DNA of 64,000 nt from Maylandia zebra (taxonomy: Eukaryota; Chordata; Actinopteri; Cichliformes; Cichlidae), in the NCBI RefSeq assembly GCF_041146795.1, contig NC_135186.1, positions 37,492,354 through 37,556,353 on the forward strand. The letters run 5' to 3'. The position numbers and the translations under genes were made by a program. The notes beneath the pieces are model-generated. The model had not been told where the DNA came from and ran no database searches. It saw only the letters and a list, made by a program, of their open reading frames with translations. Of the stretch, positions 33,485 through 45,222 are shown piece after piece (positions within the stretch are counted from its first letter, which is position 1; each line of letters opens with the position of its first letter).

Positions 33485-33761
33485 TGATTCTAAATGTAAA
33501 ACTGATTTAACACTGATTGTCTTAAATGTTTTCTTCTTTTTCCCTTGTATTCTTACGCCTGCTTCACTCTTAAATTTGCCTTCAATATTAAAATAATGAA
33601 ACGTATCAACTGGATGGTGTGAGTTAAATGTGACAGGGATCTGACTAATTTCTGATGTGACTCTGTTGAAACGGTCGGATGTGAAGAGGAGCTTTTTATC
33701 ATTAAGGACACCAAGGTCATTGACTTGTGGTACTTCTCTAACAGTACTCATAGTTTGATAG

Positions 33762-33898
33762 TACAAATAATAATAATGATAATGGATTGCATTTGTACAG
33801 CGCTTTTCGGGGCCCTCAAAGCGCTGTACAATTCCACTATTCAGTCACTCTCACATTCACACACTGGTGGAGGCAGCTGCAGTTGTAGCCACAGCTGC
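33762..33898 (-). mobile_element. V-SINE-type 3' half, antisense
   Basis: The reverse complement reads TGGCAGCTGTGGCTACAAC...CACCAGTGTGTGAATG and then TACAGCGCTTTGAGGG. This is the core and tail of the same SINE class as at 16780. The core is cut at 33898 by the following repeat. Confidence 0.65.
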
Positions 33899-34678
33899 CA
33901 AAACACACTGTCGCGGGCTCCTTCTCCTAAACTTCCTCCGAACAAATACAGGCGTAGTCGGGAAGCATTCAGTGTGGATAATTTATTTATTTTGCCGGCC
34001 TCCCAGGTGCACAAAAAGTTATTTACAAAGAAATAGAACTGACTTAAGTCAGCACAAACAAATATCTATATACAAAACACAGTCTGCATGTTACCCTCTC
34101 TGTAACAGCTCACTGGAAAGAAAGCAAAAGCAACAGGTGGGCCCTGACCGCCTTCTCTTATACCCCATAGCCCCTCCCACTAGGCGTAATAGTCATCTCT
34201 TTATTATTATCAAACCGTCTTTCCCCCTCAGCTTATTTCCTGCTGTAGTCCTACAATACATATATGTATATACAGACATTTATGGCCACTTCCCGGCAGC
34301 CTACAGTGTTTCACAATAACACCAAACAAACCAAAAGAATAATGCAGTTCACGTGACTCTTCAAGCGCGCGCGAACCCACTATTTAAACCCCGGAACCCC
34401 ATACCATCGGCTTGCATAACCCCTGTATAATTCGGCGATCATAGCGAGTCTCCGCGACCGGCTTTATGGAAGGTAAGTGGGAAAATACGTTGGCCACCTT
34501 CTGCGCTGCTCAAACTATACCTCTCACCCCTTTTTGTTTATCTGCCCGGTCGCCGAAAAGCCGCGCAGCCCCGGTAATTGTCAAAACTAATGGTGGTGCG
34601 TGTATGCGCCCAGATCAGCTGTCGGCGGCTCGGGACGGGGTGACTCCGTCACACACACATTGCATGAAATTTGAAGTT
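33899..34678. other. Unresolved repeat-like DNA
   Basis: CTGTCGCGGGCTCC... starts where the SINE core breaks, and GTTTCACAATAACA near 34320 could be an LTR-like end. The rest (34340-34678) is GC-rich with a CGCGCGCG run. No exons were recognised; open frames have no family resemblance. Confidence 0.35.
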
Positions 34679-34893
34679 CTGGGCCCTGTTTCAGGAAGCC
34701 GGTTTAGAAAACTCAGAGTGAAAAACGATACTCAGGGTTGAGTAACCCCGAACTGTCCAACTCGGAATATTCGGTTTCAGAAAGGCTGATAACAAGTAGT
34801 TCAGTCAACGCGGAGTTGCTTTAACCCCAAGTGAAGCGCGCGCACGAGGATACATAAAGCCCTGATCAGTGGAGCACAGATTAAGCGAGTCAC

Positions 34894-36063
34894 CATGGAG
34901 ACGGAGGGAAAGAAGGCGTGGTCAATGTATTTTACAGCGCTTGAGGCCGAAATTCTGATGGCAGCATATGCCGATAACATGCAAATTCCGCGGAAAAAAG
35001 TAACACAGCCTCAGCTGCAAAAGAAAGTGAGCATGCATGGCAAAACATAGCCGACAGAGTCAATGCGTGAGTGTTAATTTAAACATTGATCTAGGGATTT
35101 CCACCCATTTAACACGTTATTTTATCATATGTTATTTTATTTGTTATTTTATACATTTTATTTTGTGACGTGATGTGAGCACAGGTGCAACCCAACAGGC
35201 CCCAAACGTTCCTGGCAGCAAGTAAAAATGAAATATAAAAATATAGTCCAAACAGGTAAGGTGTAATTGTATTATGAGCCATAGTGCTTGGTCTGTTTGT
35301 CCGATGTAAATCAATTGCAGTTAGAGGCTACATTAATTTTCTTTCTGTAAGCACTTATTGAAATTATCTGAGCACATTACAAGTACATATTTGCTTACTC
35401 TGTATGCTCAAATGTGACCCGTTATAGCCAACAGAAAAAAAGCGGAGGCCCGAAAAACAGGTGGGGGTCCTCCACCACCACCACTCACAGAGGCTGAGCA
35501 GTTGGCCCTCAGCCAAAACAGTGGGCGCCCTGTGGCTGAAGGCATCTCTGCGGGGACATCCTCTGAGTCAATAACCCCGCAAGACACAAGTGCCTACATA
35601 AGGGGTAAATCCAAAATAATACATGATGTGCATACATCCTTTCTTCACAGTCACCTTTGCAGTGCTACTCATTCATTTGATAAACTCTTTACCATAATGG
35701 ATTATTTTGTAGTGAAGTTATTTTCCGACTGATTTTGCCTTCCCTCAGTCTTGGTTGTCTTTGAGAGCATAATGACAATGAAGTGTAAGGTGATTGGTAT
35801 ATGTTTGTTAATTGCCATTTGGTCCCTTGTAAGTTATAAGTGACCTGTATAAACCTCATATTCTATCAGTTGATGGTGATGGTGTACTGCATCTGGTGCA
35901 GCCTCCTGTTGAGCCAGACCAACATGCAGTTGTGAGTAATACTCCACAGATTATATGAGTTTACAGTAGAACAGCAATGTTGTCTATTTCTTTACTACAG
36001 GAAAATAATGAAGAAACATTGACAGCTGTTACAGAGGAGGAAGCAACAGAGACACTTTATGAG
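34894..36063 (+). pseudogene. Harbinger Myb/SANT-like DNA-binding protein, frameshifted
   Basis: Exon 1 opens METEGKKAWSMYFTALEAEI and codes the SANT-type helix region. The frame then hits a stop at about 35047, while the next frame reads ASAAKESEHAWQNIADRVNA, the expected continuation. One indel near 34997-35012 therefore breaks it. Further exons look sound: 35185-35256 (CNPTGPKRSWQQVKMKYKNI), about 35430-35600 (ANRKKAEARKTGGGPPPPPL), about 35870-35930 and about 36001-36063. In the family this protein escorts the transposase to the nucleus and to the TIRs. Confidence 0.75.
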
Positions 36064-36167
36064 GTTTACATCTTTTAATACTTTGTGTACAGGAAACACA
36101 GGCGACCAATAAAGCCAGTTGAACAAAAAATCTGTTTATTCTTCTTTCAACATGTTGAGGTGATGGG

Positions 36168-37458
36168 TCAAAAGAAATGATTGTGACATATGGTGTCTCT
36201 GACTGCGCTTCCATCTTGTATGTCCGTGGGAGGGTCAGGATGTTCATGGTTTGGATCACTGCTGATGTTTGGTTCAGAAGGACAGTGTTCTCCTCTAATT
36301 GTGGCAATGTTGTGAAGAATCACACATGCCACAATAATGTCACATGCCCTTTCTGGGGTGACCCTGAGTCTTTGCAGGCACTGGAACCGGGCCTTAAGCA
36401 TTCCGATAGTCATTTCAATTCTGGCTCTTGTCCTGCAATTAGCCAGATTATATCGCTGCTGTGGGCCCGGTTCAGGGTCAGAGTAAGGGGTAAGCAAATA
36501 GGGTAAACATGGATACCCCCTATCACCAAGCAAGTAGCCAGTGAACTCTCCTAAGACAGAAGGGTACACTTCAGTTCAAATGTCCCTGAAGCAATTGGTC
36601 TTTATATATTTTAAAGTATTCTCAACTCACCATGTCCAAATTTTGTGCTCAGTGTACATTCACGGAATATTTGTGAGTCATGGACAGAGCCTGGCCACTT
36701 GGCTTCCACATTTGTGATAATGTTGGCAGCATCACATATGATCTTCACAGTGCAGAGAACACAAATTAGCATCCATTACTATGATGAAATAATTTGTTAG
36801 TTTGAAATGCTACAGGGAACTATGTACCTGTACATTAATGCTGTGGAAAGACTTCCTGTTCACATAGTCTCCTTCATTTACTGAAGGAGCAATGATTGGA
36901 ATGTGAGTGCCATCTGTACAGCCAATCACGCCTGGGAACCGTGAAAATAAATGTAAAATTTAAGTAGTAGTTCAAGTAGCACCACATCATAAATTAAGTT
37001 TCGTTCATCCTGATACCTGCAATTTTGTGGCATCCCTCTTTGATAAATCTTGTGGGTCTGTGACCGGGGAACACCACAAACGAGTACAGGAGACGTTTCA
37101 GTGCAACTGTAACATTCCTGACTGCCCGACAGACGGTAGCCTTGGAAACGTGCTCAGCGTCACCAATATTATACAGAAAGCTCCCGTTTGCAAAAAACCG
37201 AAGTGCAATACAAATAATATGTACAGAAGTGAGAGAATGTCCGCGATGTGTCACATGCGTAATATATGGCCTGAGGATGTTATCCAAATAACTTATAGAT
37301 TGTGCTGAGAAACGGTAACGTTCACACAGGAAATCATCAGGAAATGATAAAATGTCCAAACGCGCTCTAATCACTCTCTCCCGGCGGAGAGCTCTGCGGA
37401 GAATTTGGGCTTCACGATCTACTGGCTCTTCAAGGAAGGGACACGCCATGTCTGACAC
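36168..37458 (-). CDS. Harbinger (HARBI1-like) DDE transposase, apparently intact
   Basis: Four exons join without stop or frameshift: 37458-37017, 36931-36828, 36742-36631, 36568-36168. They total 1059 nt, or 352 residues, close to the ~350 usual for HARBI1-like proteins. All introns have GT/AG ends and matching phases. The catalytic DDE residues are visible: Asp in GCTDGTHI (codon 36912-36914), Asp in GSVHDSQIF (36677-36679) and Glu in [10 protein letters not shown] (36414-36416). The N-terminal helical part ([29 protein letters not shown]) is also typical. In the family the enzyme cuts at the TIRs and leaves a 3-bp duplication. The partner Myb gene in the same element is broken, so self-mobility is doubtful. 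Confidence 0.85.
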
Positions 37459-37678
37459 TTCCTACAGTCAGGTTTCTGACAAAGAGGCGGAGACAGTCAG
37501 GGTTAGTTGTAGTAAACCTGCTAGGGGGCAGGTTAGCTTCACGGCGTGTGTCGTCATAGTGACTCACTCAGGCTTCAGCTGAACTCGCTTTGTGAAACCG
37601 AAAACCCAGAGTTTTCGTTAACTCAGGGTATACTTACTCAGTTTTTCCACTAAACCGGCTTCCTGAAACAGGGCCCTG

Positions 37679-38300
37679 TTCAGTTCAATTGTATTTATAC
37701 AGCAGCAAACACAACAATGGCCTCAAGGCGCTTTGTGAGGGAAAGACCCCACAACACATTACAACAGAACAGTAGGACTTTGCACAGCGTCTTTCAGAAA
37801 GACAGACTTATGAAGTAAGATTAAGATAAGACTGTATTGATCCTACGGCGGGGAAATCTGTGCGTTACCTCAGCTCAGGAACAGATAGCAGAAGAAAAAT
37901 ACAAACAAATACCAAATAAGTAATACACTTTTACAACAGTAGCACACATGTGACTATGACAGAGGGTTTTGGAAATATGCAAGACGTAAATGTAACTATT
38001 CTACCATCACTATTAGTAAGTAAGTAACAAATATCTGCAAGTATCTATAAGTACAGACATGTACACACACACGTACACACTAAATATACATTGTTATACA
38101 TATACACACACATATACCTGCACACGTCCGTACATATAAAAAGTGCATTATGCATGAAGTGTGACTGTGGACGTCCACAATGTCCAGTAGTGTATTTACA
38201 GCATATGCACTCCAGATTTATGCAATGTTATAGTATAGTGTACAGTACTGCAAGAGCAGTAACTGCAAGTACTAACCTACAGTAACAGCAGGCCTCTGAG
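37679..38300 (-). repeat. Two LINE 3' tails, antisense
   Basis: 37679-37760 (CAATTGTATTTATACAGCAG...CAAGGCGCTTTG) is an L2-like tail. 37815-37930 (AAGATAAGACTGTATTGATCC) looks like a Rex1/jockey-type tail. 38060-38180 is rich in CACAC/TACAC. No gene. Confidence 0.55.
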
Positions 38301-38940
38301 CGTAGACTTGTACTGGAAGCTCGCTGCTGAAAGTGTGTGTAGGTCACACTTACTTCACATACTGATGTCGTAGATCTTTAACTCTTCCACAGAGTCGGTC
38401 TGATCATGTTATTAGAAACTAGAGATGGACCGATCCGATGTTACGTATCGGCATCGGTCCGATACTGACCTAAATTACTGGATCGGATATCGGAGAGAAA
38501 TAAAAAATGTAATCCGAAGTATCACAAAATCACCTCTCAAAACGCTACTTGGCGTAACCCAGCTCGGCGCAGTGTGTGTCACGTGATAGAGCGGCTGTTG
38601 TCTGCGAGACCTGTCGGCGTCTGTCGGAGCATTTGGAGCCTCGCTACATGCTTCCAAACCGCGACATTTCATCTCGGCGAAAACTATCCCAGAGAAGTAA
38701 AGCAAGTGTGTAAGTTCATCCCTGAATGTTTGCAGAGTATTTCCACGTTAAGCTTAACAACTGATATATTGAGCCACAGCTGGACTGGCCATTGGAACTC
38801 CATACTGAGGTGAAAAGGAAGCGATTTGTCCCGGACTTCAGCTAGAGTTAAAAAATAGACACAAAGCTGGAGTTATTCTGTCTTTGCTGCACAGTTGCAT
38901 CTACTTCTCTCATTCTCTCCCCCTCCCTCTCCTCTTATTA

Positions 38941-39661
38941 TGCTGGGCAGACACTGTGCGATTTTTTTCAGTCACGTTATTCAGCTCCTGCTCAAACTGT
39001 ACAATTGACTCGCAGGGGTTAGAAGTTCATAGGTCACGATGCAGGTCTCACACTATACCACCCGATGCTCTGATGCGACCTGAGTGCTCACACTGTGCGT
39101 CCATAAAATTAAGGTTATAACAGAAAATCTGTCGCTCTCCCTCTCTGTCTTTCACTCACACAGACACACCGCCACCATCAGCTTTGCTAAATTGCTAATG
39201 AAAAACATGATCAGGCAGCTGTGATTGAGCAGCAGTGTCGATCCAACTGTTTTCACGGTTGTTGTGGTCGTGATAATTTTGTGAGTCCACATCGAAAAGG
39301 CTCGGATGAGCCAAAGTTCTACAAGTTGTGCCTCCATCGCTTGTGTCCAGATCACACGCTGCACTGCCGTGCTGCTCCGTCTTTTTCACTGACATTTGTG
39401 TTTGCGCGTGCGCAGTGTGACAAACTGCGGTGACACCCTCACGACGGTCGTGAGGATTTCAAACCTGTTTGAAATCCTCACGACCAAGCGATTGATGATC
39501 GGGAGCTGGTCGTGAGGTGTTAATCGCTTCTCGTTACCCCACGTATACTACACGATGCACGACGCACGATGAAGGCCAAAATCGGGCCGATCGCCAAAAC
39601 GGTCGCACGACTCAAAAATCGGCTCAAAATGGGCCAAAAATTGCACAGTGTGAGCCCAGCA
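38941..39661. mobile_element. Nested MITE with TIR TGCTGGGC...GCCCAGCA, TSD TTA
   Basis: Left TGCTGGGCAGACACTGTGCG and right TTGCACAGTGTGAGCCCAGCA are inverted repeats. TTA flanks both sides (38938-38940, 39662-39664), which suits a PIF/Harbinger- or ISL2EU-like element of 721 bp. It includes the palindrome at 39446-39485. Confidence 0.75.
39446..39485. repeat. Perfect palindrome, 19-bp arms and 2-bp spacer
   Basis: Arms GGTCGTGAGGATTTCAAAC and GTTTGAAATCCTCACGACC are exact reverse complements around CT. Confidence 0.95.
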
Positions 39662-40803
39662 TTACTTCAAACAGGAAACTGATCAGTGATCAGCTGATCG
39701 GCTTTTCTGCCACAAGTCCATATTTCTTGTTTGTTTATCGCCCACTTTGCGCTAGAAAGAGGAGACCAGCAGATAAACAACAGCAGCACGTTTAAGCTTG
39801 ATCAGCTGTTGTTAGGATTTATTTAATATTAATTTCTAGTATCAGCTGATGTTTGCTGGAGCCACAGCTGTAAAGCTGCTGGTCATGATGTCGGTTTGGT
39901 TATGTGGTGAGAGGGAAACATGAAGATGAAACCAGGAGATGTCCTTACTGAACCATCAGAACTGAACAGGTGATGGAGGAACAGGTTTACCTTTTAGGTG
40001 ACATGGATGAGTTGAAGTTATGAACTGTTTCTGAGAGACAAATAACACCAGGATCCTTTTCTAAGCAGCTGACAGCTGGTAACTGTGCAGGGGCGGGTCT
40101 ACCAAAGTGTTGCCAGGGGGCAGGTAGGGCATTAACAGGGAGAGGGGGGCACAAGGAAATACTTTTCTTTGTTATGTCATTTAAAAACGTTGAATAAATA
40201 ATTATCTGAATCTTACAACAAAAGTGGTCACCTGATGAAATGTATAGAAATCCATTACTGTATATAGTAACTAATAAGTCTAATATATACCCTAGTAAGC
40301 TATAGTACCATCTGTGCAGTCTGCAATTCTGTTGAAGAAAGATGTTGAATCTATTTAAATATTGTAGAAAAATAATTGATTTCTGTTCATTTGTTTTACA
40401 CTTGCATTAAATTAAAGTTGATTACATCGATTACGGGTGGGGGTGGTTCCCTAATATTTTTGCTGGGAGTTGGCAACCTTATTAGTTAGGTAGGTAAGTA
40501 CTCTTTAAAATACCAGAATAGGGAGGATGGTGTAGGTTTAAATTTATTAGTTGATCAGTGTTGCTGAACTATAAGATGTTTTGGGTGCAGTGTATTTTTT
40601 GCATACAGGTACAACAGAATAGCTTCAGTCTCTTGTTTTTTTTAAACTCAAGTGTGAACTTATACAAAATGCAGCAAGATATTTATAAAAAACAGTTTTA
40701 TTGATTACAAAATACGCTATATTGGATTCATATCGGTATCGTAGATATCCAAATTTATGATATCGGAATCGGACATTAAAAAGTGGTATCGTGCCATCTC
40801 TGG

Positions 40804-40944
40804 TATATACGAACTTTGGTTGCTTATGTTTATAGGACCACCCTGTGTCTTCCTTTTATATTTTATTTTCCTTTGCTGTAAGAGCTCTGTAACACCGAAA
40901 TTTCTCATCCATGGCATAATAAGGGTTTATTCTGTTCTATTCTA
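40804..40944. other. Short unique stretch
   Basis: Spacer between the large TIR element and an L2-like LINE end. Nothing recognised. Confidence 0.4.
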
Positions 40945-41481
40945 AAAGTAGAATGGGAGGCAGAGCCTTCAGTTTTCAGGCCCCTCTTCTGTGGAACCAG
41001 CTTCCAGTTTGGATTCAAACTTTCCTTTTTGCTAAAGCATATAGTTAGGGCTGGACCAGGTGATCCTGAATCCTCCCTTAGTTATGCTGCAATAGACGTA
41101 GGCTGCCGGGGATTCCCATGATGCATTGAGTTTTTCCTTTCCAGTCACCTTTCTCACTCACTATGTGTTAACAGACCTCTCTGCATTGAATCATATCTGT
41201 TATTAATCTCTGTCTCTCTTCCACAGCATGTCTTTATCCTGTCTTCCTTCTGTCACCCCAACCAATCACAGCAGATGGCCCCGCCCCTCCCTGAGCCTGG
41301 TTCTGCCGGAGGTTTCTTCCTGTTAAAAGGGAGTTTTTCCTTCCCACTGTCGCCAAAGTGCTGCTCATAAGGGGTCATATGATTGTTGGGTTTTTCTCTG
41401 TATCTATGAAGCGCCTTGAGGCGACTTTTATTGTGCTTTGGCGCTACATAAATAAAATTGAATTGAATTGAATTGAATTGA
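40945..41481 (+). mobile_element. L2-like LINE 3' end with (ATTGA)n tail
   Basis: GGGAGGCAGAGCCTTCAG (ORF2 end) runs through TTCTTCCTGTTAAAAGGGAG and GAAGCGCCTTGAGGCGAC to CTACATAAATAAAATTGAAT, then repeated ATTGA. Antisense copies at 1926-2870 and 37679 share it. Confidence 0.8.
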
Positions 41482-41593
41482 AGAACAGGTAGTTTAAGAT
41501 CTTCAATAACAAATGACTGTTTGAATAAAAACAGCAGCAGCTCTGAAACACTTTAATAAAGCTGAAAACGAGCTGCTTTCTGTGTCCCTGCAG

Positions 41594-42257
41594 CTGTGAT
41601 GGAAGAAAAGTGTGTGACATAAATATGAACATCATCAGTGCTTCTGATCCCGGCGTCTGCACCTACCTGGACATCACCTACACCTGCGTCCCAGAGAGTC
41701 TGTTACATGTGTGATTATCAGCTAAAAATCAGTCACATCTGTACATGAATCATTACAGTTTCTAATGTGATGCGTTTCTTTGTCAGTCCACAATGTAACA
41801 TGTGAAGGATCTCAGGCGAACCTTCAGTGTGGTCAGATTTATTTTTCTCATTTATTGTAACTTTAGTGGATTCATTTGATAGAACTACAAACATGGTTAC
41901 AGTTCATGAACTCTTCCTCAGGTGAAGGACAGGTTATAGTCGTCTCCTGGGTGAATTATGGTCGCCGTGACAACACCACATGCCCTGATGGAAATCCTGA
42001 TCACGTCAAAAATGTTCTCTGTTCGAGTCCCAATAGTACAGAATATGTAACTAACAGGTAGAGATGCTGACTCTCTTTCCATCTTCTCTCAGATGACACG
42101 GCGTACTTCAGTCCTCTGCTGACTCACCTTTGACCTGCATTCACAGGTGTAACAGGCAGAACAACTGTACTGTTGGAGCATCAAACACAGTGTTTGGAGA
42201 CCCCTGTGGCGGCACCTACAAGTGTAAAACACCTCCAGGTGTTTTACACTTGTCAGG
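41594..42257 (+). pseudogene. Gene D: broken A-type rhamnose-binding lectin copy
   Basis: Four SUEL exons are seen: 41594-41697 (CDGRKVCDI...DPGVCTYLDITYTC), 41787-41831 ([15 protein letters not shown]), 41922-42057 ([21 protein letters not shown]) and 42147-42257 (CNRQNNCTVGASNTVFGDPC...). The first three are open. The DPGVC motif and VIVVSWxNYGRRD make it the closest relative of genes A and E. The final exon should read [13 protein letters not shown], but a 7-bp net change that creates a 36-bp palindrome (42218-42253) shifts the frame after GGTYK. No signal peptide, first two SUEL1 exons or CTLD were found next to it. Intron DNA after 42258 still matches gene A to about 42530. Confidence 0.85.
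42218..42253. repeat. Perfect palindrome that destroys gene D's last exon
   Basis: Arms ACAAGTGTAAAACACCT and AGGTGTTTTACACTTGT are exact reverse complements around CC. The right arm is ancestral exon sequence (EVFYTC in gene A). The left arm is an inverted copy of it. Confidence 0.95.
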
Positions 42258-42589
42258 GTAAGTAACTCAAACAATAAAGTTATAAAAATAATATTTTAGG
42301 GTGTGTACATTCAGATTAATTTTTGAAGTAAATAGAAATGATAATCGTTCATCATTTTTGAAAGTTTAACCTGTCTCTGCTGAAAACACTGAAATCCTCA
42401 GACACAAAGTTGAAATGAGTTTTTTTGCAGATCCTAAATGATTGAAATCACATTTATGAAAAAAGATCTTGAGCATCATCTTTTATTAGCTTATCATAAT
42501 ATTTAGTTATTAAAATGTGATTTAACCTCCTAAGACCCGAACTCTTCCACAGCATGTATTTTTAACTAATTATTAACATTTCAGGTCAC

Positions 42590-43150
<561 letters not shown>

Positions 43151-43153
43151 TGA

Positions 43154-44029
<876 letters not shown>

Positions 44030-44264
44030 CTGGTAGTCAGGCTGTACATGTGTCCTTGTGGAGTTGAAAATAATCCACTTGTACTTGAAAAAACAAACAA
44101 ACATGCAAACATTTGTTTCCACAGTCTTGAATTACAGTAATCCGTCTGAATGTTCCTGTACACTGACATATTGTGGTGGACCACTAGAGGGCTCCACTCA
44201 CACCCAGTGTCGAGAAAGTGTGTTGTTGTGTTTTTTGGCGCAATGTATGGAGCTGACCTCTGAC

Positions 44265-44494
44265 CACCACCCGTTGCCTACTGGTGGTGGTCAGAGGGCC
44301 CGGTGGCGCCAGTGTCCGGCAGCCTCGCCTCTGTCAGTGCGCCCCAGGGTGGCTGTGGTTACAATGTAGCTGCCATCACCAGTGTGTGAATGAGTGTGTG
44401 AATGGGTGAATGTAGTGTAAAGCAGTTTGGGGTCCATAGGGACTAAGTAAAGCACTATACATACTAATACAGGCCATTTACCATTTTACCATAT
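44265..44494 (+). mobile_element. V-SINE-type SINE, headless copy
   Basis: Starts at CCACCCGTTGCCTACTGG and carries the core GGCTGTGGTTACAATGTAGC and a tail AATACAGGCCATTTACCATT. Compared with the 16780 copy it lacks the tRNA head and A/B boxes. Confidence 0.8.
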
Positions 44495-45222
44495 ACAGGT
44501 GGAGTCAAAGTAGTGAAAAACAGCCAGTTCTACCAATAAATCATGAAAAGTAAGGTTTAAATTTTTGGTGAAAAATGTGTTCATGACAATGCAGACTGTA
44601 CGTTGCTAGTATGTAGCTTCCTAGATTTTATACTTAAGGCACATAATTATTCATTTTACAGGCTGTACAGCACATGAAAAAATTTTTATTTGACTGTAAT
44701 ATTTAATTATGTGGGATAAATAGGGTTAGATAGGGTTAAATAAGAAATTTAAAGAGTATGCTTATATAAAACAAATTCATACTTACTCCATTTTATGTAT
44801 TTTAAACATATTTAATAGATATTACAGAATGCAGATGGATATGTGAAAAGAAATGGCTTTGATTTTGCCTTCTTAAGTAAATTTCTCTAGATCAGCCCCT
44901 GCAGCACAAACCAGGGCAAAGTTCAAGCATTACGGAAGTTTCATTTCTCATATATTATATTGATTATACTCATATTTGATTAGAAGTTTATATATAATGA
45001 ACTATTAGCAGAATCGCATAGAGATATATTGTTATAGCACTCTGTGTTACTTTAACCATGAAAAGGCTGGATAGTTGTCCGTTATTTCACTCTTGGATGG
45101 AGATAAGCTGGGGGATGTCAATCTCTTTGACATGTTATATGAAACCATATTTGTCAATACATCCACCAGCAGTGATGGAAGTGACATCATCAATTCAGAT
45201 CTGTCAGCACACGAAGAAGCAG
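44495..45222. other. No gene recognised
   Basis: AT-rich intergenic DNA between a SINE and the 3' end of gene E. The 3' UTR of gene E should lie here on the minus strand, but no clear poly(A) signal stands out. Confidence 0.4.

Larger units (their letters stand above)
34682..37675. mobile_element. PIF/Harbinger transposon, 3.0 kb, with both TIRs
   Basis: Left end GGCCCTGTTTCAGGAAGCCG (34682 on) and right end TCCTGAAACAGGGCC (to 37675) are inverted repeats of about 26 bp. A 3-bp duplication CTG lies at 34679-34681 and 37676-37678, and 3-bp TSDs are typical of Harbinger. The two genes converge: a Myb/SANT-like protein on the plus strand and a DDE transposase on the minus strand, the known Harbinger gene pair. 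Confidence 0.9.
38419..40803. mobile_element. Large non-autonomous TIR element (CTAGAGATGG...CCATCTCTGG)
   Basis: Left end CTAGAGATGGACCGATCC, with TATCGG/ATCGGTCCGAT arrays, mirrors the right end GATATCGGAATCGGAC...CCATCTCTGG. No target duplication could be fixed and no transposase is visible. The element at 38941-39661 lies inside. Confidence 0.6.

Noticed and set aside
38419..40803. 8-bp hAT target duplication for the large TIR element
   Set aside because: Flanks ATTAGAAA and TATATACG do not match, so the superfamily was left open.
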